A stretch of 64,000 bases of DNA from Aquirufa rosea (GCF_004118285.1 NZ_SDHY01000006.1:160572-224571); one strand, 5' to 3'; shown: positions 1 to 8,000, counted from the first letter of the stretch. Numbers and translations are program-made. The notes: generated from the letters alone by a model not told the origin.

Positions 1-1
1 T

Positions 2-1162
2 ATTTCAGCTGAGGATGGTCAAGAATTCCCTTTAGGCGATGCCAAAATTCGGGTGATTCACACGCCTGGCCACACCATGGAAAGTACGTGTTTTCTTTTA
101 ATTGATTCAACGGGAAAAGAAACCAGTTTATTCTCAGGTGATACCTTATTCATCGGTGATGTAGGTCGTCCAGATTTAGCACAAAAAGTAAAGGCCGACT
201 TGACGGAGGATATTTTGGCAGGACATCTGTATGATTCACTTCGTAACAAAATCATGCCATTAGCCGATGATATCATCGTATATCCAGCGCACGGGGCAGG
301 TTCTGCTTGTGGTAAAAACATGAGCAAAGAAACTACGGATACTTTGGGCAACCAAAAGAAAACCAATTATGCTTTGAACCCTAACCTAACGAAAGAAGAG
401 TTCAAAAAAGAAGTATTAACAGGTCTAGTGGCTCCTCCATCCTATTTCCCATTGAACGTGTTGATGAATATTCAAGGGTATGACAGCATTGACAAAGTAC
501 TAGAAAGAGGTCAGCACGCACTTTCACCGGAAGGATTTGAAGCTGCAGCCAATGAAACAGGGGCCTTGATATTGGATACACGTGATCCACAAAGCTTTAC
601 CAAAGGTTTCGTACCTAATTCCATCAATATCGGTATCGATGGGTCATTTGCTCCATGGGTGGGCGCTATGATTCCAGATATCAAGCAAGAAATCTTGTTG
701 ATTACAGAGGAAGGCCGTGAAGAAGAGGTTATCACTCGTTTGGCTCGTGTAGGATATGACTTTACCATTGGTTATTTAAAAGGAGGTTTTGCCGCTTGGA
801 AAGCAGCGGGTAAAGAGGTAGATAGCATTGAATCCATTTCGGCTGATGAGGTAGCTGCGCGAGTGGCTGCCGGTGAAGGAGAAATTCTTGATGTACGCAA
901 AAACTCAGAGTATTTGAGCGAGCATGTAATAGAAGCTGAAAATGCTCCTTTGGATTTCATCAATGAGAGTATGTTGAAAATTGACAAGAACAAGACCTAC
1001 TTTGTACACTGTGCGGGTGGTTATCGTTCTATGATTTTCAACTCCACGCTTAGAGCTCGTGGATACCATAATTTGATTGACGTGAACGGAGGTTTCAAAG
1101 CCATCAAAGAATCCAATAAATTTCAAATTACGGACTACGTTTGTCCATCAACACTTTTATAA
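2..1162 (+). CDS. MBL-fold hydrolase with two rhodanese domains (persulfide dioxygenase-like), 5' partial
   Basis: The frame is open to the left edge, so the true start is outside the window; position 2 is the first whole codon. The visible part is 386 residues. It begins in the metallo-beta-lactamase fold: the TPGHT histidine (about residue 24) and SGDTLF aspartate (about 47) are metal ligands in the ETHE1/CstB persulfide dioxygenase group, and YPAHG follows near 82. Two rhodanese domains come next. The first (about 177-270) has no cysteine in its active loop (LLITEEGREEE). The second (about 272-373) has a complete loop, CAGGYRS, with Cys337. By family, such proteins oxidise persulfides to sulfite and/or move sulfane sulfur to acceptors in the cytoplasm. 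The rhodanese gene 2 bp downstream and the SQR gene nearby fit that role. The upstream HxHxDH motif cannot be seen, so dioxygenase activity is inferred. Confidence 0.9.
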   Translation: MSAEDGQEFPLGDAKIRVIHTPGHTMESTCFLLIDSTGKETSLFSGDTLFIGDVGRPDLAQKVKADLTEDILAGHLYDSLRNKIMPLADDIIVYPAHGAGSACGKNMSKETTDTLGNQKKTNYALNPNLTKEEFKKEVLTGLVAPPSYFPLNVLMNIQGYDSIDKVLERGQHALSPEGFEAAANETGALILDTRDPQSFTKGFVPNSINIGIDGSFAPWVGAMIPDIKQEILLITEEGREEEVITRLARVGYDFTIGYLKGGFAAWKAAGKEVDSIESISADEVAARVAAGEGEILDVRKNSEYLSEHVIEAENAPLDFINESMLKIDKNKTYFVHCAGGYRSMIFNSTLRARGYHNLIDVNGGFKAIKESNKFQITDYVCPSTLL

Positions 1163-1164
1163 AA

Positions 1165-1446
1165 ATGAACATGCAAGAATTAATCAATAACCCAAAAACC
1201 AGCGTCGTAGATGTACGTGAAGTGGGAGAATATATGCAAGGGCATTACGAAGGAGCCATCAACATCCCTTTGGGTACTATCCCCAATCAAATTGACAAGT
1301 TTAAATCCATGGAAGGCCCCATCATTGTGTATTGTCGAAGTGGCAATCGCTCCGGAATGGCTCAAAACATTTTAAAGCAAATGGGTATACCAGAAGTATA
1401 CAATGGAGGCGGCTTACACGATATGTTGGTCTATTCAGAAAATTAA
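1165..1446 (+). CDS. Single-domain rhodanese sulfurtransferase
   Basis: This 93-residue protein is one rhodanese domain. VVDVREVGEY near the N terminus, GAINIPLG and the active loop CRSGNRS (Cys57) are all intact. I start it at the ATG at 1165, because the longer frame opens with TTG inside the preceding gene. It begins 2 bp after the MBL-rhodanese stop and is almost certainly co-transcribed. Small rhodaneses carry a persulfide on the catalytic cysteine and hand it to thiols or partner proteins. Here it would take sulfur from, or deliver it to, the preceding enzyme. There is no signal peptide, so it should be cytoplasmic. Confidence 0.92.
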   Translation: MNMQELINNPKTSVVDVREVGEYMQGHYEGAINIPLGTIPNQIDKFKSMEGPIIVYCRSGNRSGMAQNILKQMGIPEVYNGGGLHDMLVYSEN

Positions 1447-1450
1447 TCTT

Positions 1451-1702
1451 ATGTGGAATACCTTGAAACAACCATGGGATCTCATGCGCATAGCTCGCCT
1501 TTTAATGGGCGGCTATGCCATGTATGAGGCCATCAGCACCCAAGAATTATTTTTAGGCCTCTTGGCGGGAATTTTATTGCTCCAAGCGTGGTTTAATTGG
1601 GGATGTGGGGCTCAGGGCTGTAATGTTCCCTTCCATCAGAAAAAAATGTCTTCTACTACACCAGAAGAAACAAGCTATGAAGAAGTTCATTCAAAACCAT
1701 AA
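1451..1702 (+). CDS. Small membrane protein, DUF2892/YgaP-tail type
   Basis: An 83-residue protein with one long hydrophobic stretch, from about residue 14 to 47 (two short helices), then WGCGAQGCNVP, which has two cysteines, and a polar tail. It resembles the membrane tail domain (DUF2892) that is fused to rhodanese in E. coli YgaP. Here it lies 4 bp downstream of a free-standing rhodanese, so the two may act together at the inner membrane. The cysteine pair could be a sulfur-binding site, but that is inference. I start at ATG 1451 because the longer frame overlaps the rhodanese. Confidence 0.75.
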   Translation: MWNTLKQPWDLMRIARLLMGGYAMYEAISTQELFLGLLAGILLLQAWFNWGCGAQGCNVPFHQKKMSSTTPEETSYEEVHSKP

Positions 1703-1889
1703 ATTAAGTATCATCTTCACACTGGCTGGTGCCATGGCAGGATATTTTTACTGGAAAGAAATAGGATGCAGCACAGGTACTTGTCCACTGACTTCCCAAC
1801 CCTTAAATAGTACCTTGTATTTTGCTTTTTTAGGGTATATTTTTAGTGGATTTTTTAACAACAAAAAACAAACAGTGAATAGAGATTAG
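1677..1889 (+). CDS. DUF6132-like small membrane protein
   Basis: A 70-residue protein overlapping the end of the previous gene by 26 bp. It has two hydrophobic segments (about 9-27 and 46-61) around a conserved-looking loop, GCSTGTCPLTSQP, with two cysteines. This arrangement matches the uncharacterised DUF6132 family that I recall from Bacteroidota sulfur and rhodanese operons. The GC-x(4)-C loop echoes the cysteine motifs of the YeeE/YedE proteins that follow. Function is unknown; a role in thiosulfate or sulfane-sulfur handling is inferred only from position. Confidence 0.7.
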   Translation: MKKFIQNHKLSIIFTLAGAMAGYFYWKEIGCSTGTCPLTSQPLNSTLYFAFLGYIFSGFFNNKKQTVNRD

Positions 1890-1947
1890 TTTATAATTGA
1901 AAGAAAAATTAAACACTAATAACTAAAATAAGCTTACCATAAACAAC

Positions 1948-2511
1948 ATGATAGAAACAATAACTCAACCTTGGCCATGGTACGTGGCAGGGGCCTTAAT
2001 CGGCTTAATAGTACCCGCCTTATTACTTTTAGGCAATAAACATTTCGGAATATCTTCCAACTTACGACACATCTGTGCGGCTTGTTTTCCAAGCAATATT
2101 CCCTTCTTTACATACGACTGGAAGAAAGAATCTTGGAATTTATTTTTTGTAGGGGGTATCCTGATAGGAGGCTTCTTGTCCGCACAATATTTAGGGTCCA
2201 GTGAACCGATACAAGTACATCCAGACTTAGCCAAAGAATTAGCCAGCTATGGAGTAACTGATTTTTCTGGCTTAGTTCCCGTGCAATTATTCTCTTTTGA
2301 ATCTTTATTCACAGCCAAAGGATTGATCATGATGATTGGAGGCGGATTTTTAGTAGGATTTGGCACTCGTTATGCGGGTGGCTGTACCTCTGGACATGCC
2401 ATTATGGGTTTGAGTAACCTTCAGTGGCCTTCTTTGGTAGCCACCATCTGCTTCATGATCGGAGGTTTCATCATGGCCAATTTCATTTTACCTTACATTC
2501 TTAGCCTTTAA
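1948..2511 (+). CDS. YeeE/YedE-family sulfur transporter subunit, first of a pair
   Basis: A 187-residue polytopic membrane protein of the YeeE/YedE (Sulf_transp, DUF395) family. About four hydrophobic segments are visible. The family signature GGCTSGHAIMGLSNL, with its cysteine, lies near residues 148-162. In characterised relatives (YeeE/TsuA) the conserved cysteines relay thiosulfate across the inner membrane by transient hydrogen bonds. Half-length YeeE proteins usually occur as adjacent pairs, as here: the next gene starts 5 bp downstream. A 58-bp gap separates it from the DUF6132 gene. Expected cargo is thiosulfate or another sulfane-sulfur compound. Confidence 0.9.
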   Translation: MIETITQPWPWYVAGALIGLIVPALLLLGNKHFGISSNLRHICAACFPSNIPFFTYDWKKESWNLFFVGGILIGGFLSAQYLGSSEPIQVHPDLAKELASYGVTDFSGLVPVQLFSFESLFTAKGLIMMIGGGFLVGFGTRYAGGCTSGHAIMGLSNLQWPSLVATICFMIGGFIMANFILPYILSL

Positions 2512-2516
2512 TATCC

Positions 2517-3026
2517 ATGGAAAATAAAACAGTAATACATAGCAACCCAGTTGATTTTGAAGTAAGATCATTAGATGCCATGTGCATCAATGAGTCTGAA
2601 TTAAAGCACCCTTGGTGGTATAATTTCAAATATTTGGCCGTAGGCTTAGTATTTGGAGTGGTGTTTGTCAAAGCGGAGATTATCTCTTGGTTTAGAATTC
2701 AGGAGATGTTTCGTTTGCAGAGCTTCCACATGTATGGAGTTATTGGCACTGCCGTAGTAGTTGGAGCCATTTCCGTCTATTTGATCAAGAAGTTTAAAGT
2801 GAAAACCATCCACGGCGAGGAAATCACCTTTACCGATAAAAAATTCAATAAGGGACAGATTTATGGTGGATTGATGTTTGGCTTCGGCTGGGCCATCACA
2901 GGAGCCTGTCCAGGACCACTCTTTGCTCAATTGGGTACGGGAGTATTATCCATCTCCGTCGTGATTTTAAGTGCCATTGCAGGTACTTGGACCTACGGAT
3001 ATTTACGCGAAAAATTACCCCATTAA
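2517..3026 (+). CDS. YeeE/YedE-family sulfur transporter subunit, second of a pair (DUF6691-like)
   Basis: A 169-residue membrane protein that partners the preceding YeeE half. It carries the matching motif GWAITGACPGPLFAQLGTG (around residues 125-143), with a cysteine in the GAC position. Hydrophobic segments lie near 40-55, 73-90, 118-130 and 142-160. The N terminus is polar, with a cysteine near residue 22. The two halves together make the equivalent of one full-length YeeE. It is the last gene of the first sulfur operon and is followed by a clear hairpin with a T-tract at 3051-3084. Confidence 0.9.
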   Translation: MENKTVIHSNPVDFEVRSLDAMCINESELKHPWWYNFKYLAVGLVFGVVFVKAEIISWFRIQEMFRLQSFHMYGVIGTAVVVGAISVYLIKKFKVKTIHGEEITFTDKKFNKGQIYGGLMFGFGWAITGACPGPLFAQLGTGVLSISVVILSAIAGTWTYGYLREKLPH

Positions 3027-3050
3027 TAATACTTTGATTTTAGATTGTCG

Positions 3051-3084
3051 AAAGACCATTACCGAGAGGTGGTGGTCTTTTTTT
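3051..3084 (+). terminator. Intrinsic terminator of the YeeE operon
   Basis: AAAGACCA at 3051-3058 pairs with TGGTCTTT at 3073-3080 and runs straight into a T-tract. It sits 25 bp past the second YeeE gene. Confidence 0.8.
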
Positions 3085-3252
3085 GTGCACTCCAATCAAA
3101 CACATTTGGGTTTGGGGAATAAATTAGACAAATCCATTAACTTAAGCTATGAAAAAGCAGTTTTGGAAACACAACCTGTCTAAAATAGTTCCAACAAGCT
3201 GATTACTAGTCTTTAATAATTGGCCACCTAAAAACAAATTACAAATCTTGGT

Positions 3253-3836
3253 ATGCTAAAAAAACACCTATCTTTTAATCGGAATTATTGCGGCTTGCTT
3301 GCTATTTGTAATTGCCATTAAACAATATCCAGGTGGCTCTATTTTCGACAAAAATGCCCCTGTCTTTGATTGGAAAAATAATTTTATTTCAAATTTATTC
3401 GCAGAAAAAGCGATCAATGGGGAACCCATCTAGAATCTGGGCCAATGCTGCCATACTGGTATTTTCCGTCAGTTTAAGCTATTTCTTTATTCAAATATCC
3501 AGCCAATTACCTCATCCTGGCTCCCAGAAAATAGTTCGTTACCTAGGCTCCGCTGGTATGTTTTTCAACTTTTTAATTGTAACTCCATACCATGACCCAA
3601 TGGTCGTAGTCTCCAGCATTTGTTTTTTGATCAGCCTATTTTATCTCACCGTGTATATATTCAAGTTAAAGCAGCATTTATTAAAAATTCTCTGTGTCAT
3701 CTGCCTGTTGATATTCTACGCTACCCTATTCATTTATGGGGCAGGCCCCCACGAGATTTTACCTCATATGCAAAAACTCACCTTTTTTAGTGTGATTAGC
3801 CTAGTGCTTTTCATTCATTACCGTTACAAGGCATAA
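3253..3836 (+). pseudogene. Frameshifted small polytopic membrane protein (DUF998-like appearance)
   Basis: Reading across three frames restores one protein of about 190 residues. It starts MLKNTYLLIGIIAACLLF, continues FDKNAPVFDWKNNFISNLF, joins at KAINGNPSRIWANAA, and ends HYRYKA. Two +1 shifts are needed. The first is in the A7 run near 3258-3264, where six As would keep frame. The second is in the GGGG near 3419-3423, where three Gs would keep frame; the middle frame otherwise meets TAG at 3431-3433. The protein has about five to six hydrophobic segments and resembles DUF998-type membrane proteins. Both changes are extra bases in homopolymers, so sequencing error is a real alternative. 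The 168 bp before it (3085-3252) hold nothing I can identify. Confidence 0.7.
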
Positions 3837-3851
3837 AAGCCTAATACTAAA

Positions 3852-4880
3852 TTATTTCTTAGTCGATAAATACGGCCCATACTTATGCCTCGTTTCCGAA
3901 TATGGATCCGCATAGGGACCAAAGGGATGATCAAATGGCTTTTTAGCGATATTCGGCCAATCTTTGCTTACATCCATGCTAGGTCGCGGCATCGAATTGA
4001 TGTAAGCAGCCACATCCCAAGCTTCCTCATCGCTTAATTGAGGTTTTTCATAAGTGGTACCTAAGGGCATATTGTATTTGACATATCCTGCCAAATTGGA
4101 GATCCGAAACAATCCCGCTCCTTGATTATAGCTATGTGCCCCCCAAAGTGGAGGATAGGTATAAGATTTACCTCCTTCGGCTAAGACACCCTCACCGTTC
4201 AACTGGTGACAAGATTGACATTTGGCTTCATAAACTTGCTTACCCTGAACTGGATCGGTGGCTCTTTTTAAATATTTCAACTTAAATATACCAGCACCCT
4301 TAGGGATAGAATCCTTGGGAACATCTTGCCCTAACCAGGCAATGTAGGCTAAAATTGACCGCATTTCCATACTAGTAGAATCTAATTTCTTCCCATTTAA
4401 ACTACGTTCAAAACAGTCATTCACGCGCTTCACTTGGTTCTCTATCGTTCCCGAACGCGCTCTGAATTTGGGATAGGTTGACTGAACAGCAAAATAATTA
4501 TTCCCCCAAGGCTGTGTACCCGCATTCAGATGACAATTCTGACAATTCATTCCATTGGACATAGCTCTCACCGAACCTTTAGGCCCTAAATAATCCGAGG
4601 TATGGGCAATCAATTCACGACCGTATTTCACTAATTCCTTTTCTTGATCCGACAAATACATCATCCGCCAGTCGGACGGTGCCGTCCAAACATGAACAAA
4701 TTTAGGATTGGGTGCTTTCCATAATTTCGTGGAGTCAGTCTCTATGTTACTTATTGAACTCTCAAGAAAATATGGCCCAGCGACCAAATAAAGCATGAAA
4801 CCTAGTAAAAGGAAGGCTATTCCATATAAAAAACGAATCAAGGTATCAAGGCTATTGGGGCGAGATGATGAGTATTTCAT
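3852..4880 (-). CDS. Membrane-anchored dihaem cytochrome c, thiosulfate dehydrogenase (TsdA)-like
   Basis: A 342-residue protein with an uncleaved N-terminal anchor (about 14-36) and two c-type haem motifs: CQNCH at 113-117 in the context SNGMNCQNCHLNAG, and CQSCH at 221-225. The first haem domain has the layout of TsdA. Cys156 in NDCFERSLNGK sits where TsdA enzymes place their haem-ligating cysteine, and KYNMPLG near 268-274 supplies a likely methionine ligand for haem 2. TsdA enzymes interconvert thiosulfate and tetrathionate on the outer face of the inner membrane. The gene is divergent from SQR, with 122 bp between them, and shares a possible Crp/Fnr-type site. A general electron-carrier role is the alternative. 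Confidence 0.85.
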   Translation of the reverse strand: MKYSSSRPNSLDTLIRFLYGIAFLLLGFMLYLVAGPYFLESSISNIETDSTKLWKAPNPKFVHVWTAPSDWRMMYLSDQEKELVKYGRELIAHTSDYLGPKGSVRAMSNGMNCQNCHLNAGTQPWGNNYFAVQSTYPKFRARSGTIENQVKRVNDCFERSLNGKKLDSTSMEMRSILAYIAWLGQDVPKDSIPKGAGIFKLKYLKRATDPVQGKQVYEAKCQSCHQLNGEGVLAEGGKSYTYPPLWGAHSYNQGAGLFRISNLAGYVKYNMPLGTTYEKPQLSDEEAWDVAAYINSMPRPSMDVSKDWPNIAKKPFDHPFGPYADPYSETRHKYGPYLSTKK

Positions 4881-4905
4881 AGGTGGTAATCGATGTATTT
4901 GTATT

Positions 4906-4949
4906 CAAAATTAGCTGCTCCCTGACCGACATAGAGTGACAAATATCAC
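4906..4949. promoter_or_regulatory. Divergent control region: -7-like box and Crp/Fnr-type dyad between cytochrome c and sqr
   Basis: GTGA-N6-TCAC at 4936-4949 (inside AGTGACAAATATCACG) matches the TGTGA-N6-TCACA core bound by Crp/Fnr-family regulators. On the minus strand TAATTTTG (4913-4906) fits the Bacteroidota -7 element TAnnTTTG, ahead of the cytochrome gene. Its -33 partner is not at the usual distance, so the dyad may mark an activator-dependent promoter (inference). Confidence 0.5.
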
Positions 4950-5002
4950 GTCAGACTAATATTGAAAGCCATAATATTACATAGAATTAAAACAAAAACC
5001 AC

Positions 5003-6196
5003 ATGAGAATTCATCATCAAATCATCATCATTGGTGGAGGAAATGCAGGAATTTCCGTTGCTAGCCAATTGTTACGTAAAGATTCTAGCTTAGATATTGC
5101 CTTGATTGATGCTGCAGAAAAGCATTATTATCAGCCTGCTTGGACATTAGTGGGTGGCGGAGAATTTGATATTCAAAAAACCGTTCGCGATGAAGCGTCC
5201 GTCATGCCTGATAAAGTACGATGGATTCAAGCCATGGTAACGGAAGTACAAGCTGAAAAAAACAAATTGGAATTAAGTAATGGGCAATCCATTTACTATG
5301 ATTATCTGGTGGTTAGTCCGGGTATTCAACTGAATTGGTCAGCCATTAAAGGCCTGAAAGAAAGTTTAGGTAAAAATGGGGTTTGCTCCAATTACAGCTT
5401 TGAAACGGCTCCGTATACTTGGAAATGTGTACAATCCTTACCCAAGGGTGGAAAAGCCATTTTTACCAACCCTCCTACTCCCGTAAAATGTGGTGGAGCA
5501 CCTCAAAAGGTCATGTATTTATCATCCGACTATTTCAAAAAGCACCATAAGGGGGCTAAAGTGGAATTTTGGAGCGGAGGAACTCGTGTGTTTGGCGTGG
5601 AGAAATACGAAAAAACACTGAAAAAAGTCATTCAACGTTACGGCATTCAAACGCAATTCTTTGTTCGTTTAGATGAAATAGACGGTGCAAGCAAAAAAGC
5701 CAAGTTTGTGGGCATTGGAGAATCCAATAAAGATCAGGAATACTGGGTGGAATATGATATGATTCATGTTACCCCTCCGCAATCAGCACCTGATTTTATC
5801 CGCAATAGTAGTTTAGCCAATGCAGCTGGCTGGGTAGAGGTGGATAAGCATAGTTTACAGCATACCCGTTTCCCTAATGTATTCTCTTGTGGCGATGCTG
5901 CTGGCCTACCCGTTTCAAGAACGGGAGCCGCTATACGTAAACAAGCTCCCGTGTTAGTTGCTAACTTAATCTCTTATATGAAAGGTGAAGAAATGAAAGC
6001 ATACTACAACGGATATTCCTCCTGCCCTATCGTAACGGGGTATGGCAAATTGATATTAGCAGAATTTGATTACGATAATATTCCCAGAGAAACCTTTCCG
6101 TTTGACCAATCCAAAGAACGTTGGTCCATGTATCAACTCAAGACAAAAATATTGCCTTGGCTGTACTGGAATGAAATATTACCGGGTAAAATGTAA
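5003..6196 (+). CDS. sqr: Sulfide:quinone oxidoreductase, SQOR-like
   Basis: A 397-residue FAD-dependent oxidoreductase. The N terminus carries the dinucleotide-binding motif GGGNAGISVASQL (about 10-22). The second FAD motif, FSCGDAAGLPVSRTG, is near 295-309. The two redox cysteines of SQR are present: Cys163 in TPVKCGGAPQK and Cys341 in SSCPIVTGYGKLILAEFDY. Both contexts resemble the mitochondrial SQOR group more than the short bacterial type I enzymes. A third cysteine, Cys128 (GVCSNYSF), lies near the flavin region. SQR oxidises sulfide to a bound persulfide and reduces quinone at the membrane. The persulfide is then passed to a thiol acceptor, which matches the rhodanese and dioxygenase genes close by. 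Confidence 0.95.
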   Translation: MRIHHQIIIIGGGNAGISVASQLLRKDSSLDIALIDAAEKHYYQPAWTLVGGGEFDIQKTVRDEASVMPDKVRWIQAMVTEVQAEKNKLELSNGQSIYYDYLVVSPGIQLNWSAIKGLKESLGKNGVCSNYSFETAPYTWKCVQSLPKGGKAIFTNPPTPVKCGGAPQKVMYLSSDYFKKHHKGAKVEFWSGGTRVFGVEKYEKTLKKVIQRYGIQTQFFVRLDEIDGASKKAKFVGIGESNKDQEYWVEYDMIHVTPPQSAPDFIRNSSLANAAGWVEVDKHSLQHTRFPNVFSCGDAAGLPVSRTGAAIRKQAPVLVANLISYMKGEEMKAYYNGYSSCPIVTGYGKLILAEFDYDNIPRETFPFDQSKERWSMYQLKTKILPWLYWNEILPGKM

Positions 6197-6233
6197 AAGA
6201 GCTAGGGCCCTCTTTGGAATGCCCCAGCTCTTT
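6196..6233. terminator. Bidirectional hairpin between sqr and dsrE-like gene
   Basis: AAAGAGCT (6196-6203) and GGGC pair with GCCC and AGCTCTTT (6226-6233). The hairpin lies between two convergent genes and begins on the sqr stop codon. Confidence 0.6.
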
Positions 6234-6248
6234 GAATATACAGACTAG

Positions 6249-6659
6249 TTAAGGCTTAATATAGGACCAACCTGCCTCTTGTTTGAGAACTACTTCTGCC
6301 ACTCCGGAAGGAACAAAGCCCGATTGAGGTAAAATGGTAGCTTTATCTATTTTATTCATTCGGATGGTATTTTCACAAGCCACAAAAGACACACCTTTGG
6401 CTGATAATTCAGCAATTTTCGCCTTTTGTGTGGTTTTGGAATCAATTAATAAGCCAATACCTGATCCATGAGCTACCACTTCAATGCTCGTATTAGGTCC
6501 AAGTGCCGTTTGAAGATTACCAATATTGCGTATAACACCATGCCAAGCGGTGGTGTCCGAAGTATTAACCTGAATCACAATTTTATGAGCAGGAGATTGA
6601 GCAAGAAGTTGCCAGCTGGTCAATAGCACCAAGGCTGTGAACAAGACAAATTTTTTCAT
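6249..6659 (-). CDS. Exported DsrE-family protein
   Basis: A 136-residue protein with a clear signal peptide (MKKFVLFTALVLLTSWQLLAQ), then a single DsrE/DUF1791-like domain. Family features seen are the N-terminal strand KIVIQVNTSD, the segment IEVVAHGSGIGLL, and one cysteine in FVACENTIR, the sulfur-carrying position in the DsrE/TusD fold. DsrE-like proteins accept and relay sulfur as cysteine persulfide. Export to the periplasm would place this one beside the SQR and cytochrome products at the membrane. It converges on sqr and diverges from the methyltransferase gene by 36 bp. Confidence 0.85.
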   Translation of the reverse strand: MKKFVLFTALVLLTSWQLLAQSPAHKIVIQVNTSDTTAWHGVIRNIGNLQTALGPNTSIEVVAHGSGIGLLIDSKTTQKAKIAELSAKGVSFVACENTIRMNKIDKATILPQSGFVPSGVAEVVLKQEAGWSYIKP

Positions 6660-6695
6660 AGTAAATATTTTTTTTCTAAAGTAAGCAATCTACAC

Positions 6696-7295
6696 ATGAA
6701 AGCCATATGGAATGCCCGATATGATTCAAAAGAATATCAATACGGAACAGAACCCAATCAATTTTTCAAAAAAGAACTACTAAAACTACCTCCCGGACGG
6801 ATTTTAATTCCTGCGGCAGGAGAAGGTCGTGATGCAGTCTTTGCAGCCCAGTTAGGCTGGGAAGTCTATGCCTTTGACAGCAGCGATACCGCTCAAAGCA
6901 AAGCGATAAAATTGGCAAGTGAAAAATCGGTGAACCTACATTATGATTGCATCGATGCTCATCAAGTACGATTTCCTTTGGAATCCTTTGATGCCATAGC
7001 TCTAGTATTCTTCCATCTACCCCCAGAAGAGCGACAAGCCTTTCATCAACGATGCGTCAAATGGCTTAAGCCAGGTGGCCAATTAATATTAGAAGGATTT
7101 CATAAAAAACAATTGGGGTTTAGCTCTGGAGGACCCAAAGATTTGAACATGCTATTTGATCAGGATGAACTAAAGCTAGATTTTCAAGGATTAAACATCC
7201 TTAGCCTCAAAGAGAAGAAAAAGATATTGGATGAAGGCCCCTTACATCAAGGCAACGCTATCGTCGTTAACCTACTAGCTACCAATCCTTTATAA
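6696..7295 (+). CDS. Class I SAM-dependent methyltransferase (TPMT/TehB-like)
   Basis: A 199-residue protein. It opens with MKAIWNARYDSKEYQYGTEP, the typical start of the thiopurine/tellurite methyltransferase-like group. The SAM-binding glycine motif PAAGEGRDAVFAAQLG follows (about 39-54), with VYAFDSSD as motif II and LPPEERQAF further on. Methyltransferases of this group act on small nucleophiles, including thiols and chalcogen anions. A sulfur substrate is plausible in this neighbourhood, but no substrate can be read from the sequence. Confidence 0.8.
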   Translation: MKAIWNARYDSKEYQYGTEPNQFFKKELLKLPPGRILIPAAGEGRDAVFAAQLGWEVYAFDSSDTAQSKAIKLASEKSVNLHYDCIDAHQVRFPLESFDAIALVFFHLPPEERQAFHQRCVKWLKPGGQLILEGFHKKQLGFSSGGPKDLNMLFDQDELKLDFQGLNILSLKEKKKILDEGPLHQGNAIVVNLLATNPL

Positions 7296-7343
7296 ACTAA
7301 GCAGAGAGAGACTATTGTCACGCACGGCAAAATATCGGTCTCT

Positions 7344-7351
7344 TATCTTTG
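7344..7351 (+). promoter_or_regulatory. -7 element ahead of rhodanese/thioredoxin genes
   Basis: TATCTTTG is an exact TAnnTTTG match 20 bp before the start codon at 7372. No TTG lies at the usual 20-bp spacing; the nearest (7315-7317) is 26 bp away. Confidence 0.45.
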
Positions 7352-7371
7352 TGACATAAAATCAAGATTGT

Positions 7372-7674
7372 ATGTTGGGATTTATTAAAAATTTATTGGG
7401 CCTAGGGCCAAAAGTAGATGTTAAAGCACTCATAAAATCGGGTGCTAAAGTAGTGGACGTGCGCACTCCGGCCGAGTATCGACAAGGACATGTAAAAGGT
7501 TCAATCAACATCCCTCTTCAGACCATATCAAGCCAATTGAGTAAATTGAAGAAAGAGGATACAATTATCACATGTTGTGCCTCAGGAATGCGAAGCGGCG
7601 CAGCTAAAAGGGTATTAAAATCCCATGGTTTTGAAAATGTGCACAATGGGGGAACTTGGATGTCTTTACAATAG
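7372..7674 (+). CDS. Single-domain rhodanese with double-cysteine active loop
   Basis: A 100-residue rhodanese with a short hydrophobic N terminus (MLGFIKNLLGLG). KVVDVRTPAEY and GSINIPLQ mark the fold. The active loop reads CCASGMRS, so Cys69 is the catalytic residue and Cys68 sits directly before it. A neighbouring cysteine could resolve the persulfide as an intramolecular di- or trisulfide. The gene is 21 bp upstream of a thioredoxin, a natural partner for reducing it. The first helix may make it membrane-associated. Confidence 0.9.
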   Translation: MLGFIKNLLGLGPKVDVKALIKSGAKVVDVRTPAEYRQGHVKGSINIPLQTISSQLSKLKKEDTIITCCASGMRSGAAKRVLKSHGFENVHNGGTWMSLQ

Positions 7675-7695
7675 TTTAAAAGCAAAAACATTGTC

Positions 7696-7992
7696 ATGAG
7701 TAACTTTTCAGAATTATTGAAATCAGAACAACCAGTGTTGGTAGACTTTTCTGCCGAATGGTGTGGTCCATGTAAGCAATTGAAGCCTATTTTAGAGCAA
7801 GTAAAGGCCAAAATAGGTGACTCTGCCAAAATCATCAAGGTAGATGTAGATAAAAACCGTAAAACAGCCGAGAAATTTCAGATTAGATCAGTTCCTACCT
7901 TAATCTTATTCAAAAATGGTAAATCCGTTTGGAGACAATCAGGTGTTTTACCTGCCAATACTTTGGTAGGAATTATACAACAATACAGCTAA
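7696..7992 (+). CDS. Thioredoxin
   Basis: A 98-residue thioredoxin with the standard redox site WCGPCK near residues 22-27 and the cis-proline segment SVPTLILFKNGK (cis-Pro about residue 66). It lacks an export signal, so it should work in the cytoplasm. It probably shares a transcript with the preceding rhodanese and so may reduce its persulfide, releasing sulfide, or take up the sulfane sulfur. A housekeeping thioredoxin cannot be excluded, but the context favours a dedicated sulfur role. Confidence 0.93.
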   Translation: MSNFSELLKSEQPVLVDFSAEWCGPCKQLKPILEQVKAKIGDSAKIIKVDVDKNRKTAEKFQIRSVPTLILFKNGKSVWRQSGVLPANTLVGIIQQYS

Positions 7993-8000
7993 ATTAAAGT

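Noticed and set aside
2971..3183. Open frame of 70 codons after the YeeE pair
   Set aside because: It overlaps the end of the second YeeE gene and runs through the terminator hairpin; its composition is unlike a protein.
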